Below, one piece after another: positions 8,863 through 16,552 of a DNA stretch of 64,000 bases. Under the pieces are notes generated by a model. It was not told the origin of the DNA. It saw nothing but the letters and a program-made list of their open reading frames with translations, and searched no databases. The stretch is from contig JAXMDA010000006.1 in NCBI GenBank assembly GCA_046349085.1, positions 186,001 to 250,000 on the forward strand, given 5' to 3'. The position numbers and the translations under genes were made by a program. This DNA is from JAJXWB01 sp046349085 (GTDB taxonomy: Bacteria; Pseudomonadota; Alphaproteobacteria; Rhizobiales; Beijerinckiaceae). Numbering within the stretch: position 1 is the first letter of the stretch; each line of letters begins with the position of its first letter.

Positions 8863-8897
8863 AATTCAGGAATCCTAAGGATGAGGATTCTTGAATT
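8863..8897. terminator. Hairpin terminator between convergent genes
   Basis: Fourteen-base arms AATTCAGGAATCCT and AGGATTCTTGAATT, differing from perfect pairing by one G-U, enclose a 7-base loop, followed by a short T run on the plus strand. It lies between the LptF/G-like gene and the converging ABC ATPase, so it can stop transcription from both sides. Confidence 0.7.
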
Positions 8898-8929
8898 TTC
8901 GGTCAGACTTTCACCATGAGCGCGGCTTT

Positions 8930-9712
8930 CTAAGCCGCCTGTCCGCCGCCGACCACCGCGTTCGCCTCGTCCTCGTCGTCCTTGCGCACGGCGGCCTTGT
9001 AGGCGGGAATGATGATGTCGGGATGGCCGATCTCGCGCACCACGCCGGCGTCGATCCAGATCACGCGGTCGCAGAGCGTGCGCAGATAGTCGAGCCCGTG
9101 CGACACGACCAGGATCGTGCCGCGCTTGGCGAAATTCGCGATGAAATTCTCGCACTTTTGCGCAAACGCTTCGTCGCCGACCGACAGCGCCTCGTCGACG
9201 ATGAGAATGTCGGCGTCGACATGCGCGCAGATGGCGAAGGCGAGGCGCGCCACCATGCCGCTCGAATAGAGCTTCATTGGCTGATCGAAGAACATGCCGA
9301 TTTCCGCGAAATCGGCGATCTGGTCGAGCTTGGCGACGATTTCCTTGCGCTTGAGGCCGAGGATGGCGCCGCCGATGATCGCGTTCTCGCGGCCGGTCAG
9401 CGCGCCGTCGAAGCCCGAGCCGAGCGCAAGGATCGGCGCGATGCGGCCGTCGATATCGACGGAGCCTGTCGTCGGCCTGGTGATGCCGCAGAGAATCTGC
9501 AGCAGCGTCGTCTTGCCCGCGCCGTTGCGGCCGATGATGCCGACGCACTCGCCCTTCTTGATCTCGAAGGTGATGTCCTTCAGCACCCAGTGCTTCTTGT
9601 AGAAGGTCTTCGCCCAGCCAAACAGCGCCTGCATCAACTGGTCGTTGCGATGCAGGTAGAGCTGGAACGCCTTGCCGGCGTTGCGGCAGGAGATCGCGAA
9701 ATCAGAGGACAT
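8930..9712 (-). CDS. ABC exporter ATPase, Wzt/KpsT type
   Basis: A 260-residue ATPase of the polysaccharide/teichoic-acid export class. Walker A is GRNGAGKTT at residues 61-69, the signature is YSSGM near 149-153, and Walker B is ILIVDE with D173-E174, followed by the ALSVGD stretch typical of Wzt/TagH proteins. It lacks the C-terminal carbohydrate-binding domain of long Wzt proteins, so it is KpsT-like in size. It pairs with the permease gene upstream, overlapping it by 11 bases. The likely cargo is a lipid-linked glycan; a link to the neighbouring glycolipid genes is possible but unproved. Confidence 0.87.
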   Translation of the reverse strand: MSSDFAISCRNAGKAFQLYLHRNDQLMQALFGWAKTFYKKHWVLKDITFEIKKGECVGIIGRNGAGKTTLLQILCGITRPTTGSVDIDGRIAPILALGSGFDGALTGRENAIIGGAILGLKRKEIVAKLDQIADFAEIGMFFDQPMKLYSSGMVARLAFAICAHVDADILIVDEALSVGDEAFAQKCENFIANFAKRGTILVVSHGLDYLRTLCDRVIWIDAGVVREIGHPDIIIPAYKAAVRKDDEDEANAVVGGGQAA

Positions 9713-10520
9713 CGACGATCACCGACTTGTATTCCTTGAAGAAGCGGTAGCCGAACAGGAACACGGCGTAGGAGGCGACGAAGCACCCCAGATACATCCA
9801 GGGGCTGGGGAAGCGTTCGTAGATCACGAGGTCGCGCAGCATGGCGATGTAGTCGCCGACGAGATTCAGCTTGATCCAGGGTTGCAGGTTGGCCGGCAAT
9901 TGCTCGACCTGGAAGAAGACCGGCGTGGCGAACATCAGCAGCGGCACGATCGACACCATGAGATGGGCGACGTCGCGGGTGAACGCGCCGAGCGCCATCA
10001 GGAACCAGACCGTGCCGAGCATCAGCAGCATGAACGGCAGCACGATGAAGGGGACGAACGCCACCTTCCACGACACGTAGTGGACGGTGGCGAGCCGTAC
10101 GGCCAGAAGCGTGCCGAAGCTGATCGCGCCGTAGACGATGGCGCGGATCGTCGAGGTCCAGGCGATGGTCTCGGCCGGGAAGATCGACTTCTTGATGAAG
10201 TGCACATGCTCGTGCAGCAGCGTCGGCGAGCGCGCCGCCAGCTCGGCGAAGACGTTGAAAAGGATCAGGCCGCAGAAGCTGGCCGCGGCGTAGTCGTAGA
10301 TCGGCACGCCGGAAGCCACGGCCGGCGTCGCGATGGTGAAGATGGTCGTGTAGACCAGCAGCATCGCCAGCGGCGCGAAAATCGCCCAGATCCACCCCAG
10401 GAACGAATCGCGGAAACGCGACGTGAGCTCGCGCCGCACGACGGCGCGGATCAGTTCGCGGTGATGCCACGCCCGCTCGAAAGGCTCGGTCAGGATCATC
10501 CTCGGGTCTCGGATTTCCAA
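9702..10520 (-). CDS. ABC-2 type polysaccharide/lipid exporter permease, Wzm/KpsM type
   Basis: A 272-residue integral membrane protein with an amphipathic N-terminus (LIRAVVRRELTSRFRDSFLGWIW is the typical Wzm/TagG coupling start) and six hydrophobic segments. It forms the membrane channel for the ATPase encoded immediately downstream, overlapping it by 11 bases. Such exporters flip undecaprenyl-linked or lipid-linked glycans across the inner membrane. It is divergent from the acyl-carrier-protein operon with a 381-base gap between. No polymerase or chain-length regulator is visible nearby. Confidence 0.86.
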   Translation of the reverse strand: MEIRDPRMILTEPFERAWHHRELIRAVVRRELTSRFRDSFLGWIWAIFAPLAMLLVYTTIFTIATPAVASGVPIYDYAAASFCGLILFNVFAELAARSPTLLHEHVHFIKKSIFPAETIAWTSTIRAIVYGAISFGTLLAVRLATVHYVSWKVAFVPFIVLPFMLLMLGTVWFLMALGAFTRDVAHLMVSIVPLLMFATPVFFQVEQLPANLQPWIKLNLVGDYIAMLRDLVIYERFPSPWMYLGCFVASYAVFLFGYRFFKEYKSVIVDVL

Positions 10521-10901
10521 CTCTGGGACTGCTCGGGACGTTCGTCGTTGCGTACGGACGCTTGCAAGATCAATCGCTCGTTGTGCATCGGCCTGGCGGC
10601 GTCCAGTTTGATTTGATGGGACAACGAACGAATCCGCCGCCCCGGCCGGCGCCCTCGCGCCCCCGCCTCCCGAGCCCGCGCTGTAGACCAGTTCCGGCCG
10701 GCTTCGTCAACGCCTCCCCGGCCGCAAGCAGGGACTTTGCCCTCGGGGGCTTTATTTCCGGGCTCGACTGCCTTAACGAAGGCCGGCGCGAACCGCCCCG
10801 TGCCGGTCGCCGATGGCCCGGGCTGATCCGGGCGCTGAATTTCAGGCCCGGCGCGGCGAACTGGCGACCGGGCGGTCCAAAACCCAAGAACGGGGGCGCC
10901 G
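10521..10901. other. Divergent intergenic region, no gene seen
   Basis: This 381-base gap separates the Wzm-type permease (leftwards) from the acyl-carrier-protein operon (rightwards) and must hold at least two promoters. It is very GC-rich with several short self-complementary stretches. I found no convincing -35/-10 pair, operator, RNA gene or small ORF with a credible start in it. Confidence 0.5.
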
Positions 10902-11147
10902 GTGGAACTTTACGACCAGATCGTCGAAGTCATCTCGAAGGAGGGCATGGTCGAGGCCGACAAGATCAAGCCCGACGCCACGATCGAAAGCCTTGATCTC
11001 AAGTCGATCGACATCGTCATGATCCTGACGGCGATCGAAGAGAAGTTCGACGTCTACATTCCGATGGACGGGGCCTTTCAGGAGGCCAAGACCGTCCAGG
11101 ATCTGGTCGACGCCCTGACCGCGCACATCCAGAAAGAGAAGAGCTGA
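10902..11147 (+). CDS. Specialised acyl carrier protein
   Basis: An 81-residue acidic four-helix carrier starting with GTG. The phosphopantetheine attachment serine is S35 in SLDLKSIDIVM. The residue before it is Lys instead of the usual Asp of the DSL motif, so it is not the housekeeping AcpP. It heads a seven-gene run in which each gene abuts or overlaps the next: ketosynthase, two MaoC-type dehydratase genes, a reductase and two glycosyltransferases. A dedicated carrier protein near serine palmitoyltransferase is known from bacterial sphingolipid loci, where it can supply acyl groups; that role here is inferred from context. Confidence 0.88.
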   Translation: MELYDQIVEVISKEGMVEADKIKPDATIESLDLKSIDIVMILTAIEEKFDVYIPMDGAFQEAKTVQDLVDALTAHIQKEKS

Positions 11148-12365
11148 ATGGCGCAGGGGCGTCGGGTCGTCATTACCGGCATGGGCGCCGTCTCCGGCGC
11201 CGGCGTCGGGTGGAAACCGCTGTGGAACGCCGCGCGCGACGGCGCGAGCGTGATTCGTCCGCTCGAATTCGCGCGCGACTATCCCGGCCGCATCCGGATC
11301 GGCGCTCAGGTTCCGGATTTCGACGCCGCGAGCCTGATCGACCGGCCGACGCTGATGTATTGCGATCCCTTCACGCAATACGCGATTGTCGCCGCCGACC
11401 AGGCGGTGGCCGCGGCCGGCCTCGAGCGTGGCAATGTCGGCGGCATTGATTGCGCTGTCATTCTGGGCTCCGGCATCGGCGGCATCCGTACGGTCGACGA
11501 CGGCCTGTTCAATCTCTACGCCAAGGGCGTGAAGCCCGAGCCGCTGAGCATCCCGAAGCTGATCGCCAGCGCCGGGCCCTCGATGCTCTCGATTCGCTTC
11601 GACGCCCACGGCCCGGTCTTTGCGGTCGCCAGCGCCTGTTCTTCGGCGAGCCAGGCGATCGGCATGGGCATGCACATGGTGCGCTCCGGCATGGCCGAGC
11701 GCGCCATCGTCGGCGGCGCGGAGGCCAGCCTTTCGGTCGGCACCCAGATGACCTGGGAAATGCTGCGCGTCCTGACGCCCGACAAATGCCGCCCGTTCTC
11801 CAAGGGCCGCAACGGCATGAGCATCGGCGACGGCGCGGCCATGTTCATTCTCGAGACCGAGGAGGCGGCCAGGGCGCGGGGCGCGCCGATTCTCTGCCGG
11901 CTGCTCGGCTACGGCACGTCGGCCGACGCGCGCGACCCCATCCGCCCGGACGCGGACGGCGCCTCGCTCGCCATGCGCCGCGCCATCGACGACGCCGGCG
12001 TCTCGCCCGACGAAATCGCCTACGTGAACGCCCACGGCACCGCGACGGCGCTCAACGACCCGACCGAAGCCGACGCCATGGGCCGCATCTTCGGCGAACG
12101 GCTCGGCGAGGTCGCGGTCTCCTCGACCAAGCCGGTGCACGGGCACGGGCTCGGCGCAGCCGGCGCGCTGGAGCTCGTCTGCACGATCATGGCCGTGCGC
12201 GAGAGCGTCGCGCCGCCGACCATCAACTTCCTCGAGGCCGATCCCAAGTGCCCGGTCGATTGCGTGCCCAACGAGGCGCGCGCCATGTCGATTCGCACGG
12301 CCATGTCCAACTCCTTCGCTTTCGGCGGCGTCAACGCCTCGCTCGTCGTCCAGGCGGCGGACTGA
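11148..12365 (+). CDS. Beta-ketoacyl-ACP synthase, FabF (KAS II) type
   Basis: A 405-residue condensing enzyme that extends acyl-ACP with malonyl-ACP. The catalytic triad is complete: C164 in VASACSSASQA, H296 in VNAHGTAT, and H333 in the GHGLGAAG loop, with the C-terminal NSFAFGGVNAS. It starts directly after the acyl carrier protein stop. Together with the downstream dehydratase and reductase genes it could run a small elongation cycle making an unusual chain. No enoyl reductase or acyltransferase is present, so it must borrow those from general fatty acid synthesis or make an unsaturated or hydroxylated acyl chain. Confidence 0.9.
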   Translation: MAQGRRVVITGMGAVSGAGVGWKPLWNAARDGASVIRPLEFARDYPGRIRIGAQVPDFDAASLIDRPTLMYCDPFTQYAIVAADQAVAAAGLERGNVGGIDCAVILGSGIGGIRTVDDGLFNLYAKGVKPEPLSIPKLIASAGPSMLSIRFDAHGPVFAVASACSSASQAIGMGMHMVRSGMAERAIVGGAEASLSVGTQMTWEMLRVLTPDKCRPFSKGRNGMSIGDGAAMFILETEEAARARGAPILCRLLGYGTSADARDPIRPDADGASLAMRRAIDDAGVSPDEIAYVNAHGTATALNDPTEADAMGRIFGERLGEVAVSSTKPVHGHGLGAAGALELVCTIMAVRESVAPPTINFLEADPKCPVDCVPNEARAMSIRTAMSNSFAFGGVNASLVVQAAD

Positions 12366-12372
12366 GGGCGCC

Positions 12373-12777
12373 ATGCGCGCGGAGCAGTCGCATCGGCCGG
12401 AGGAAATGGTCCTCGGCCCCTTCGAGGTCGCGGCTCGCCCTGCGGAAATCGCCGCATTCGCGATGGCGATCGGCGCGCGCGACGACGTCGTTCCGGCGAC
12501 CTACCCGATCGTCTGGCTGTCGTCGCCCGAGCTGAAGGCGGCGCTGCGTGCGACAGCAGGCCCGGATTATCTGCCGGTGCACGAATCGCAATCCTTCGAC
12601 TATTCCCGGCCGCTCGTCCCCGGCGCAGCCTATCGCCTGACCGCTGTCGCACGCCGCGAAAGCGCGCCCGAACGCCTGACGGTGGTCGCCGATGTCGTCC
12701 AAATGGCCGGCGCGCCGGTCGTGACGATGCGCGCCGTGTTGCGCCTTGCGCCGCTCTCGGGAGGGCAGGGCGGATGA
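12373..12777 (+). CDS. MaoC-like hot-dog protein, non-catalytic (HadA-like) dehydratase subunit
   Basis: A 134-residue hot-dog fold protein resembling the N-terminal MaoC dehydratase domain (VHESQSFDYSRPLVPGAAY is characteristic). It lacks the D-x4-H catalytic motif of MaoC hydratases. Its stop overlaps the start of the next gene (ATGA), which encodes the catalytic partner. The pair resembles HadA-HadB of mycobacterial FAS II, where a non-catalytic subunit shapes the acyl tunnel and the partner dehydrates 3-hydroxyacyl-ACP. The role in this operon, dehydrating the product of the ketosynthase and reductase, is inference. Confidence 0.75.
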   Translation: MRAEQSHRPEEMVLGPFEVAARPAEIAAFAMAIGARDDVVPATYPIVWLSSPELKAALRATAGPDYLPVHESQSFDYSRPLVPGAAYRLTAVARRESAPERLTVVADVVQMAGAPVVTMRAVLRLAPLSGGQGG

Positions 12778-13178
12778 CAGCTCCTCTTGCCCGCGGCGAC
12801 AAGATGCCCGACACGCCTGTCGGCCCCTTCGACGCGGCTGGAGTCGCCGCCTATGCGGCTGCTTCCGGCGACGACAATCCGCTGCACCTCGATCCCGCGC
12901 TCGCGGCTCGCGCCGGCTTTTCCGCGCCGCCGGTGCATGGCATGCGGCTCATGGCCGAAATTGCCCCCGCCCTTGGCCGCTGGCGTCCGGACATGACGAT
13001 CAGGCGCCTGTCAGGAACCTTCGTCGAGCCGCTGCTGGTCGGCGAGGCGGCGACCCTTTCGGGCCGCGTTCTGCGCGCCGAGGGCGAGATTCTCGTGCGC
13101 GTCGCGATCCAGGGGCCGCGCCGCGGTCCGAGCGTCCTGGCCGAAGCCGTCCTCGTTCCGAGAGGGGACGCCGCATGA
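12774..13178 (+). CDS. MaoC-family 3-hydroxyacyl dehydratase, catalytic (HadB-like) subunit
   Basis: A 134-residue hot-dog hydratase/dehydratase. The catalytic pair D33 and H38 sits in the motif SGDDNPLHLD, with the expected AGF...PPVHGM following at residues 47-58. It would reversibly remove water from 3-hydroxyacyl-ACP (or -CoA). It overlaps its partner upstream and the reductase downstream by four bases each (ATGA), so all three are likely made in fixed proportion. The enzyme family is clear; the acyl substrate is not. Confidence 0.83.
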   Translation: MTAPLARGDKMPDTPVGPFDAAGVAAYAAASGDDNPLHLDPALAARAGFSAPPVHGMRLMAEIAPALGRWRPDMTIRRLSGTFVEPLLVGEAATLSGRVLRAEGEILVRVAIQGPRRGPSVLAEAVLVPRGDAA

Positions 13179-13972
13179 GCTTTGCGCCGCGCTCCATCCT
13201 CATCACGGGCGCCTCCAGCGGCATCGGCCGCGCGCTCGCCCGCGAATATGCGGCGCCCGGCGTCCGTCTGACGCTGGTCGGCCGCGACGCCGTCCGGCTC
13301 GAGGCCGTCGCCGCCGATTGCCGCGCCAGGGGCGCGGAAGTCGAGATCGGCCAGGTCGACGTGCGCGACCGTCAGGGCATGCACGATTTTTTGCGGGCGA
13401 CCGATGCGCGCAACCCGCTCGATCTCGTTGTCGCCAACGCGGGAATCAACACCGGCCTGCCTGCCGGCGCGCTGGCGGAGGACCCGGAAGCCGTGCGTGG
13501 AATTTTCGCGATCAACCTGCTCGGCGTCTTCAACACGGTCGAGCCCGCGATCGAGCCGATGGCGGCGCGCGGAAAAGGCGTGATCGCCATGACCGGCTCG
13601 ATCGCCGCCGTACGCGGCCTGCCCTATTCGCCGTCCTACTGCGCCACCAAGGCTGCGGTGCATCTCTACGCGGAATCGCTGCGCGGCACGCTCGCCCGCA
13701 AGGGCGTGGCGGTCAGCCTGATCGTGCCGGGCTTCGTGCATACCGCGCTCAACGAGAAGCTGGTGGCGCCCAAGCCGCTGGCGATGACCGACGCGCGCGC
13801 CGCCCGCATCATCCGCCGCGGCCTCGACCGGCGGAAGGCGAACATCGTCTTCCCGCGCCTGCTCTACTGGGGCGCGCGGCTGACCACGATCCTGCCGACG
13901 CGCCTCGTCGATTTCTTCATGGTCCGCACCAAGGTCGACGTGCCGGTGACGCGCGAGAGGATGACGCCGTGA
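13175..13972 (+). CDS. Short-chain dehydrogenase/reductase, candidate ketoacyl or ketosphinganine reductase
   Basis: A 265-residue classical SDR. The cofactor motif is TGASSGIG at residues 11-18, NAG lies at 88-90, and the catalytic residues are S142, Y155 and K159 (YCATK). The hydrophobic C-terminal tail with FPRLLYWGARLTTILPTRLVDF suggests membrane association, as in reductases acting on long-chain lipids. In an operon with a ketosynthase it could reduce 3-ketoacyl-ACP; next to sphingolipid genes it could equally reduce the 3-keto group of the sphingoid base or of ketoceramide. Both roles are inferred. It overlaps the genes on each side by four bases. Confidence 0.8.
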   Translation: MSFAPRSILITGASSGIGRALAREYAAPGVRLTLVGRDAVRLEAVAADCRARGAEVEIGQVDVRDRQGMHDFLRATDARNPLDLVVANAGINTGLPAGALAEDPEAVRGIFAINLLGVFNTVEPAIEPMAARGKGVIAMTGSIAAVRGLPYSPSYCATKAAVHLYAESLRGTLARKGVAVSLIVPGFVHTALNEKLVAPKPLAMTDARAARIIRRGLDRRKANIVFPRLLYWGARLTTILPTRLVDFFMVRTKVDVPVTRERMTP

Positions 13973-15150
13973 GCGCCGTCCTCGACATCCTGCGCTGGAT
14001 CGCCGTCGTCTATTGCGGCGTCGCTCTGTTCGGCATTGCGCTGACCGTGGCGCTCGGCCTGATCGCGCCGCTGATCCACGCGCGCCGCGCGCGCCGCACC
14101 GACCTGCCGCCGATCAGCTTCGTCCTGCCGATCAAGGACTGGGCGCCGGGCTTCAGGCCCTCGCAGGGCTCGGTATTCGAACTCGATTATCCCACGTTCG
14201 ACGTGACCGCGACGGCGGCGGAGGAAGAATCCCGGGCCGTGAGCGCCATGCGCTCCGTCATCGAAGCCTATCCGGGCCACGAGGCGAAAATCGTCCACTC
14301 CACCGCTTCGTTCGCCGTGAGCCCCAAGGTCAACAATCTCTACCAGGCGATCGAGGACGCGAGCTACGACCTGATCGCCACCAAGGACAGCAATATCGTG
14401 CTGCCGCCGCAGACGGCGCGCGCTGCGGTCGCCGCCATGACGGAGGGCGTCGGTCTCGTCACCGCCATCACCGAGGCGAAGGGGGCGAGAAACCTCGCCG
14501 CGCGGATCGAAGCCTCGCTGATGAACCAGTCGCACGCGCGTATTCTCCACGCCGCGGCGGCGATCGGGCTGGGCTTCGGCCTCGGCAAGCTGATGATCTT
14601 CAAGCGGTCCGACCTACATCGCGCCGGCGGCTTCGAGGCAATTGCGCATACGGTCGGCGAGGATTCGGCGACCGCGCATGCGCTTGCCGGCATCGGCCTG
14701 CGCACCGTCATCATCGGCGCGCCGATCTACCAGATGCTCGGCGCCCGCAGGTTCGCGGACGTCTACAACCGGCAGATGCGCTGGGCGGTCATCCGCCGTC
14801 AGAACGAGCTTCCTGGCTTCCTTGCCGAGCCGCTGAGCCTGTCGGTCTTCGTTGCGCTGGCGGCGGCCTTCGCCGCGCCGCTGATCGGCTGGTCGGGGCT
14901 GGCGGCTTTCCTTGCGACGCTGGCGTTCTGGTTCGCCTGCGAAACCGCGCTTGCCTTGGCGCGGGGCTGGGATGTATCGGTGAGCGCCCCCGCCGTCATG
15001 GTCGCGCGCGATGCGATGATGACGTCTGTCTGGCTGCGCGCGTGGTTCACCAAACGCGTCGTCTGGGCGGCCGAAGTCTATGACGCGCAGCAGGAGCGCG
15101 GCGCGGCGCCAGCCCCCGCCACGCCCGCCCAGAAAAGGAACGATGCGTGA
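13969..15150 (+). CDS. GT21-family glycosyltransferase, candidate ceramide glucosyltransferase
   Basis: A 393-residue membrane glycosyltransferase starting at a GTG that overlaps the SDR stop. Its central part follows the ceramide glucosyltransferase (GT21) pattern: SPKVNNLYQAIEDASYDLI, the D2 motif KDSN (D140), D3 in GED (D232) and the (R/Q)xxRW motif RQMRW at 268-272. The D1 region reads AAEEES rather than QDxxDP, so the first acidic residue is Glu. One N-terminal and several C-terminal membrane segments are visible. The expected reaction is sugar transfer from a nucleotide sugar to ceramide. The hopanoid enzyme HpnI belongs to the same family, but no HpnJ or HpnK gene is present here. Confidence 0.8.
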   Translation: MSAVLDILRWIAVVYCGVALFGIALTVALGLIAPLIHARRARRTDLPPISFVLPIKDWAPGFRPSQGSVFELDYPTFDVTATAAEEESRAVSAMRSVIEAYPGHEAKIVHSTASFAVSPKVNNLYQAIEDASYDLIATKDSNIVLPPQTARAAVAAMTEGVGLVTAITEAKGARNLAARIEASLMNQSHARILHAAAAIGLGFGLGKLMIFKRSDLHRAGGFEAIAHTVGEDSATAHALAGIGLRTVIIGAPIYQMLGARRFADVYNRQMRWAVIRRQNELPGFLAEPLSLSVFVALAAAFAAPLIGWSGLAAFLATLAFWFACETALALARGWDVSVSAPAVMVARDAMMTSVWLRAWFTKRVVWAAEVYDAQQERGAAPAPATPAQKRNDA

Positions 15151-16424
15151 CGGCGCAAGGACTGCTCGTCGGACTGATCGATATTGCGCTGACGCTGTGC
15201 GTGCTCGGCATGGTTGCAATCGGCGCGAACTTCCTGCTGCTGATCGCCCGCTTCCTCTATGACGAGATGCGTGGCGTCGGCGACGGCTCGCGCGCTGTCC
15301 CGCCGCTGGCGGAATCCGACCTGCCGCATGTCGTCCTGCAGATCCCGGTCTTCAACGAGCCGCGCGTGGTCGAAGGCGCGCTGCGCGCCGCCGCGGCCAT
15401 CGACTGGCCGCGTGAAAAACTGCACATCCAGTTGCTCGACGATTCCACCGACGAGACGACCGAGCGCGCCGCCGAGGTCATTGCCGAACTGCGCGCGGCC
15501 GGAAACGATGTGACCCACGTTCGCCGCGAGGATCGCACGGGCTTCAAGGCCGGCGCCTGCGCTGCCGGCCTCGCGCTCAACGACGCGCCCTTCGTCGCCA
15601 TGCTCGACGTCGATTTCCGTCCGCCGGCCGACTGGCTGCGCAAGGCGATCCCCGTCATCGTCTCCGACCCCAAGGCCGGCTTCGTGCAGGCGCGGTGCGA
15701 ATTCGCCAATTATCGCAAGAACTGGCTGACGCGCGTGCAGGGTCTGATCCTCGATGCGCATTTCATGATCGAGCAGCGCACGCGCGCCAATCTCGGCTGG
15801 CTGTTCCAGTTCAACGGCACCGGCGGCATCTGGCGGCGCGCGGCCATAGATTCGGTCGGCGGCTGGCTCGATTATTCGCTGACCGAGGATCTCGACCTCA
15901 CCATCCGCACCGCGCTCGCCGGCTGGCACGGGCGTTTCATTTCGCAACCGGCCATTCCCGGCCAGATGCCCGAGGGCATGCGCGACTGGCGCCGCCAGCA
16001 GCGCCGCTGGTCCAACGGCTTCATCCAGGTCGCCCAGCGCACGATAGGCCCGCTGTGGGAAGCGCCCTGGAGCCTGGCCGAACGCATCTCGGCCGTCGGG
16101 CTTGTGCTGCATCAGGTGTTCTTCCCGCTGTGCGCGGGGGCGATCATCTTCACGATTTTGGGCATTCTCGCGCGCGGCCTGTCGGCTTCCGCCTACGTGC
16201 CGCTGTTCTCGCTGATCTTCGTCATGGTCGCCGCCGTCGTGATCGGCATGACGCTGCCGCCCTATCTCGCGCTGAAGCGCGGCACCTTCTGGCGCTATCT
16301 CGCCACCATGGCCATGCTGCCGCCGCTCTTCATCTACCTCGCCGTCGCCAATGCCCCGAAGATCCTCCAGACCGCGCGCGGCCGGCAGGAGCATTTCAAG
16401 CGCACGCCGAAGAAAGAGCACTGA
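15147..16424 (+). CDS. Processive-type GT2 membrane glycosyltransferase
   Basis: A 425-residue cellulose-synthase-like enzyme. Two N-terminal membrane segments precede the GT-A domain with D1 in LLDDS (98-99), D2 in LDVD (154-156), D3 in TEDLD (248) and QQRRW at 284-288; four further hydrophobic segments follow. It resembles bacterial CslA-type and GT2 lipid glycosyltransferases of this length. It starts at a GTG overlapping the GT21 stop and ends the operon. It may add a second sugar to the glycosylceramide made by its neighbour, or start a longer glycan; that order is inferred from gene order only. Confidence 0.82.
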   Translation: MTAQGLLVGLIDIALTLCVLGMVAIGANFLLLIARFLYDEMRGVGDGSRAVPPLAESDLPHVVLQIPVFNEPRVVEGALRAAAAIDWPREKLHIQLLDDSTDETTERAAEVIAELRAAGNDVTHVRREDRTGFKAGACAAGLALNDAPFVAMLDVDFRPPADWLRKAIPVIVSDPKAGFVQARCEFANYRKNWLTRVQGLILDAHFMIEQRTRANLGWLFQFNGTGGIWRRAAIDSVGGWLDYSLTEDLDLTIRTALAGWHGRFISQPAIPGQMPEGMRDWRRQQRRWSNGFIQVAQRTIGPLWEAPWSLAERISAVGLVLHQVFFPLCAGAIIFTILGILARGLSASAYVPLFSLIFVMVAAVVIGMTLPPYLALKRGTFWRYLATMAMLPPLFIYLAVANAPKILQTARGRQEHFKRTPKKEH

Positions 16425-16552
16425 AGCTCGCGTCGCGCGCGAAACCGCGCCGTCGCCTGCGGCAGACCAGCCGCGCGCCGTTCGCGGGCCGCCTGATCTT
16501 GGCGCGGCGGTTGCAGGCTTGTTAGTCTTTCCGGCAAGAACGGGAGGACGAC

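Noticed and set aside
13969..15150. Hopanoid glycosyltransferase HpnI
   Set aside because: Same GT21 family, but no hpnJ, hpnK, squalene-hopene cyclase or other hopanoid gene occurs nearby, whereas ceramide genes do.
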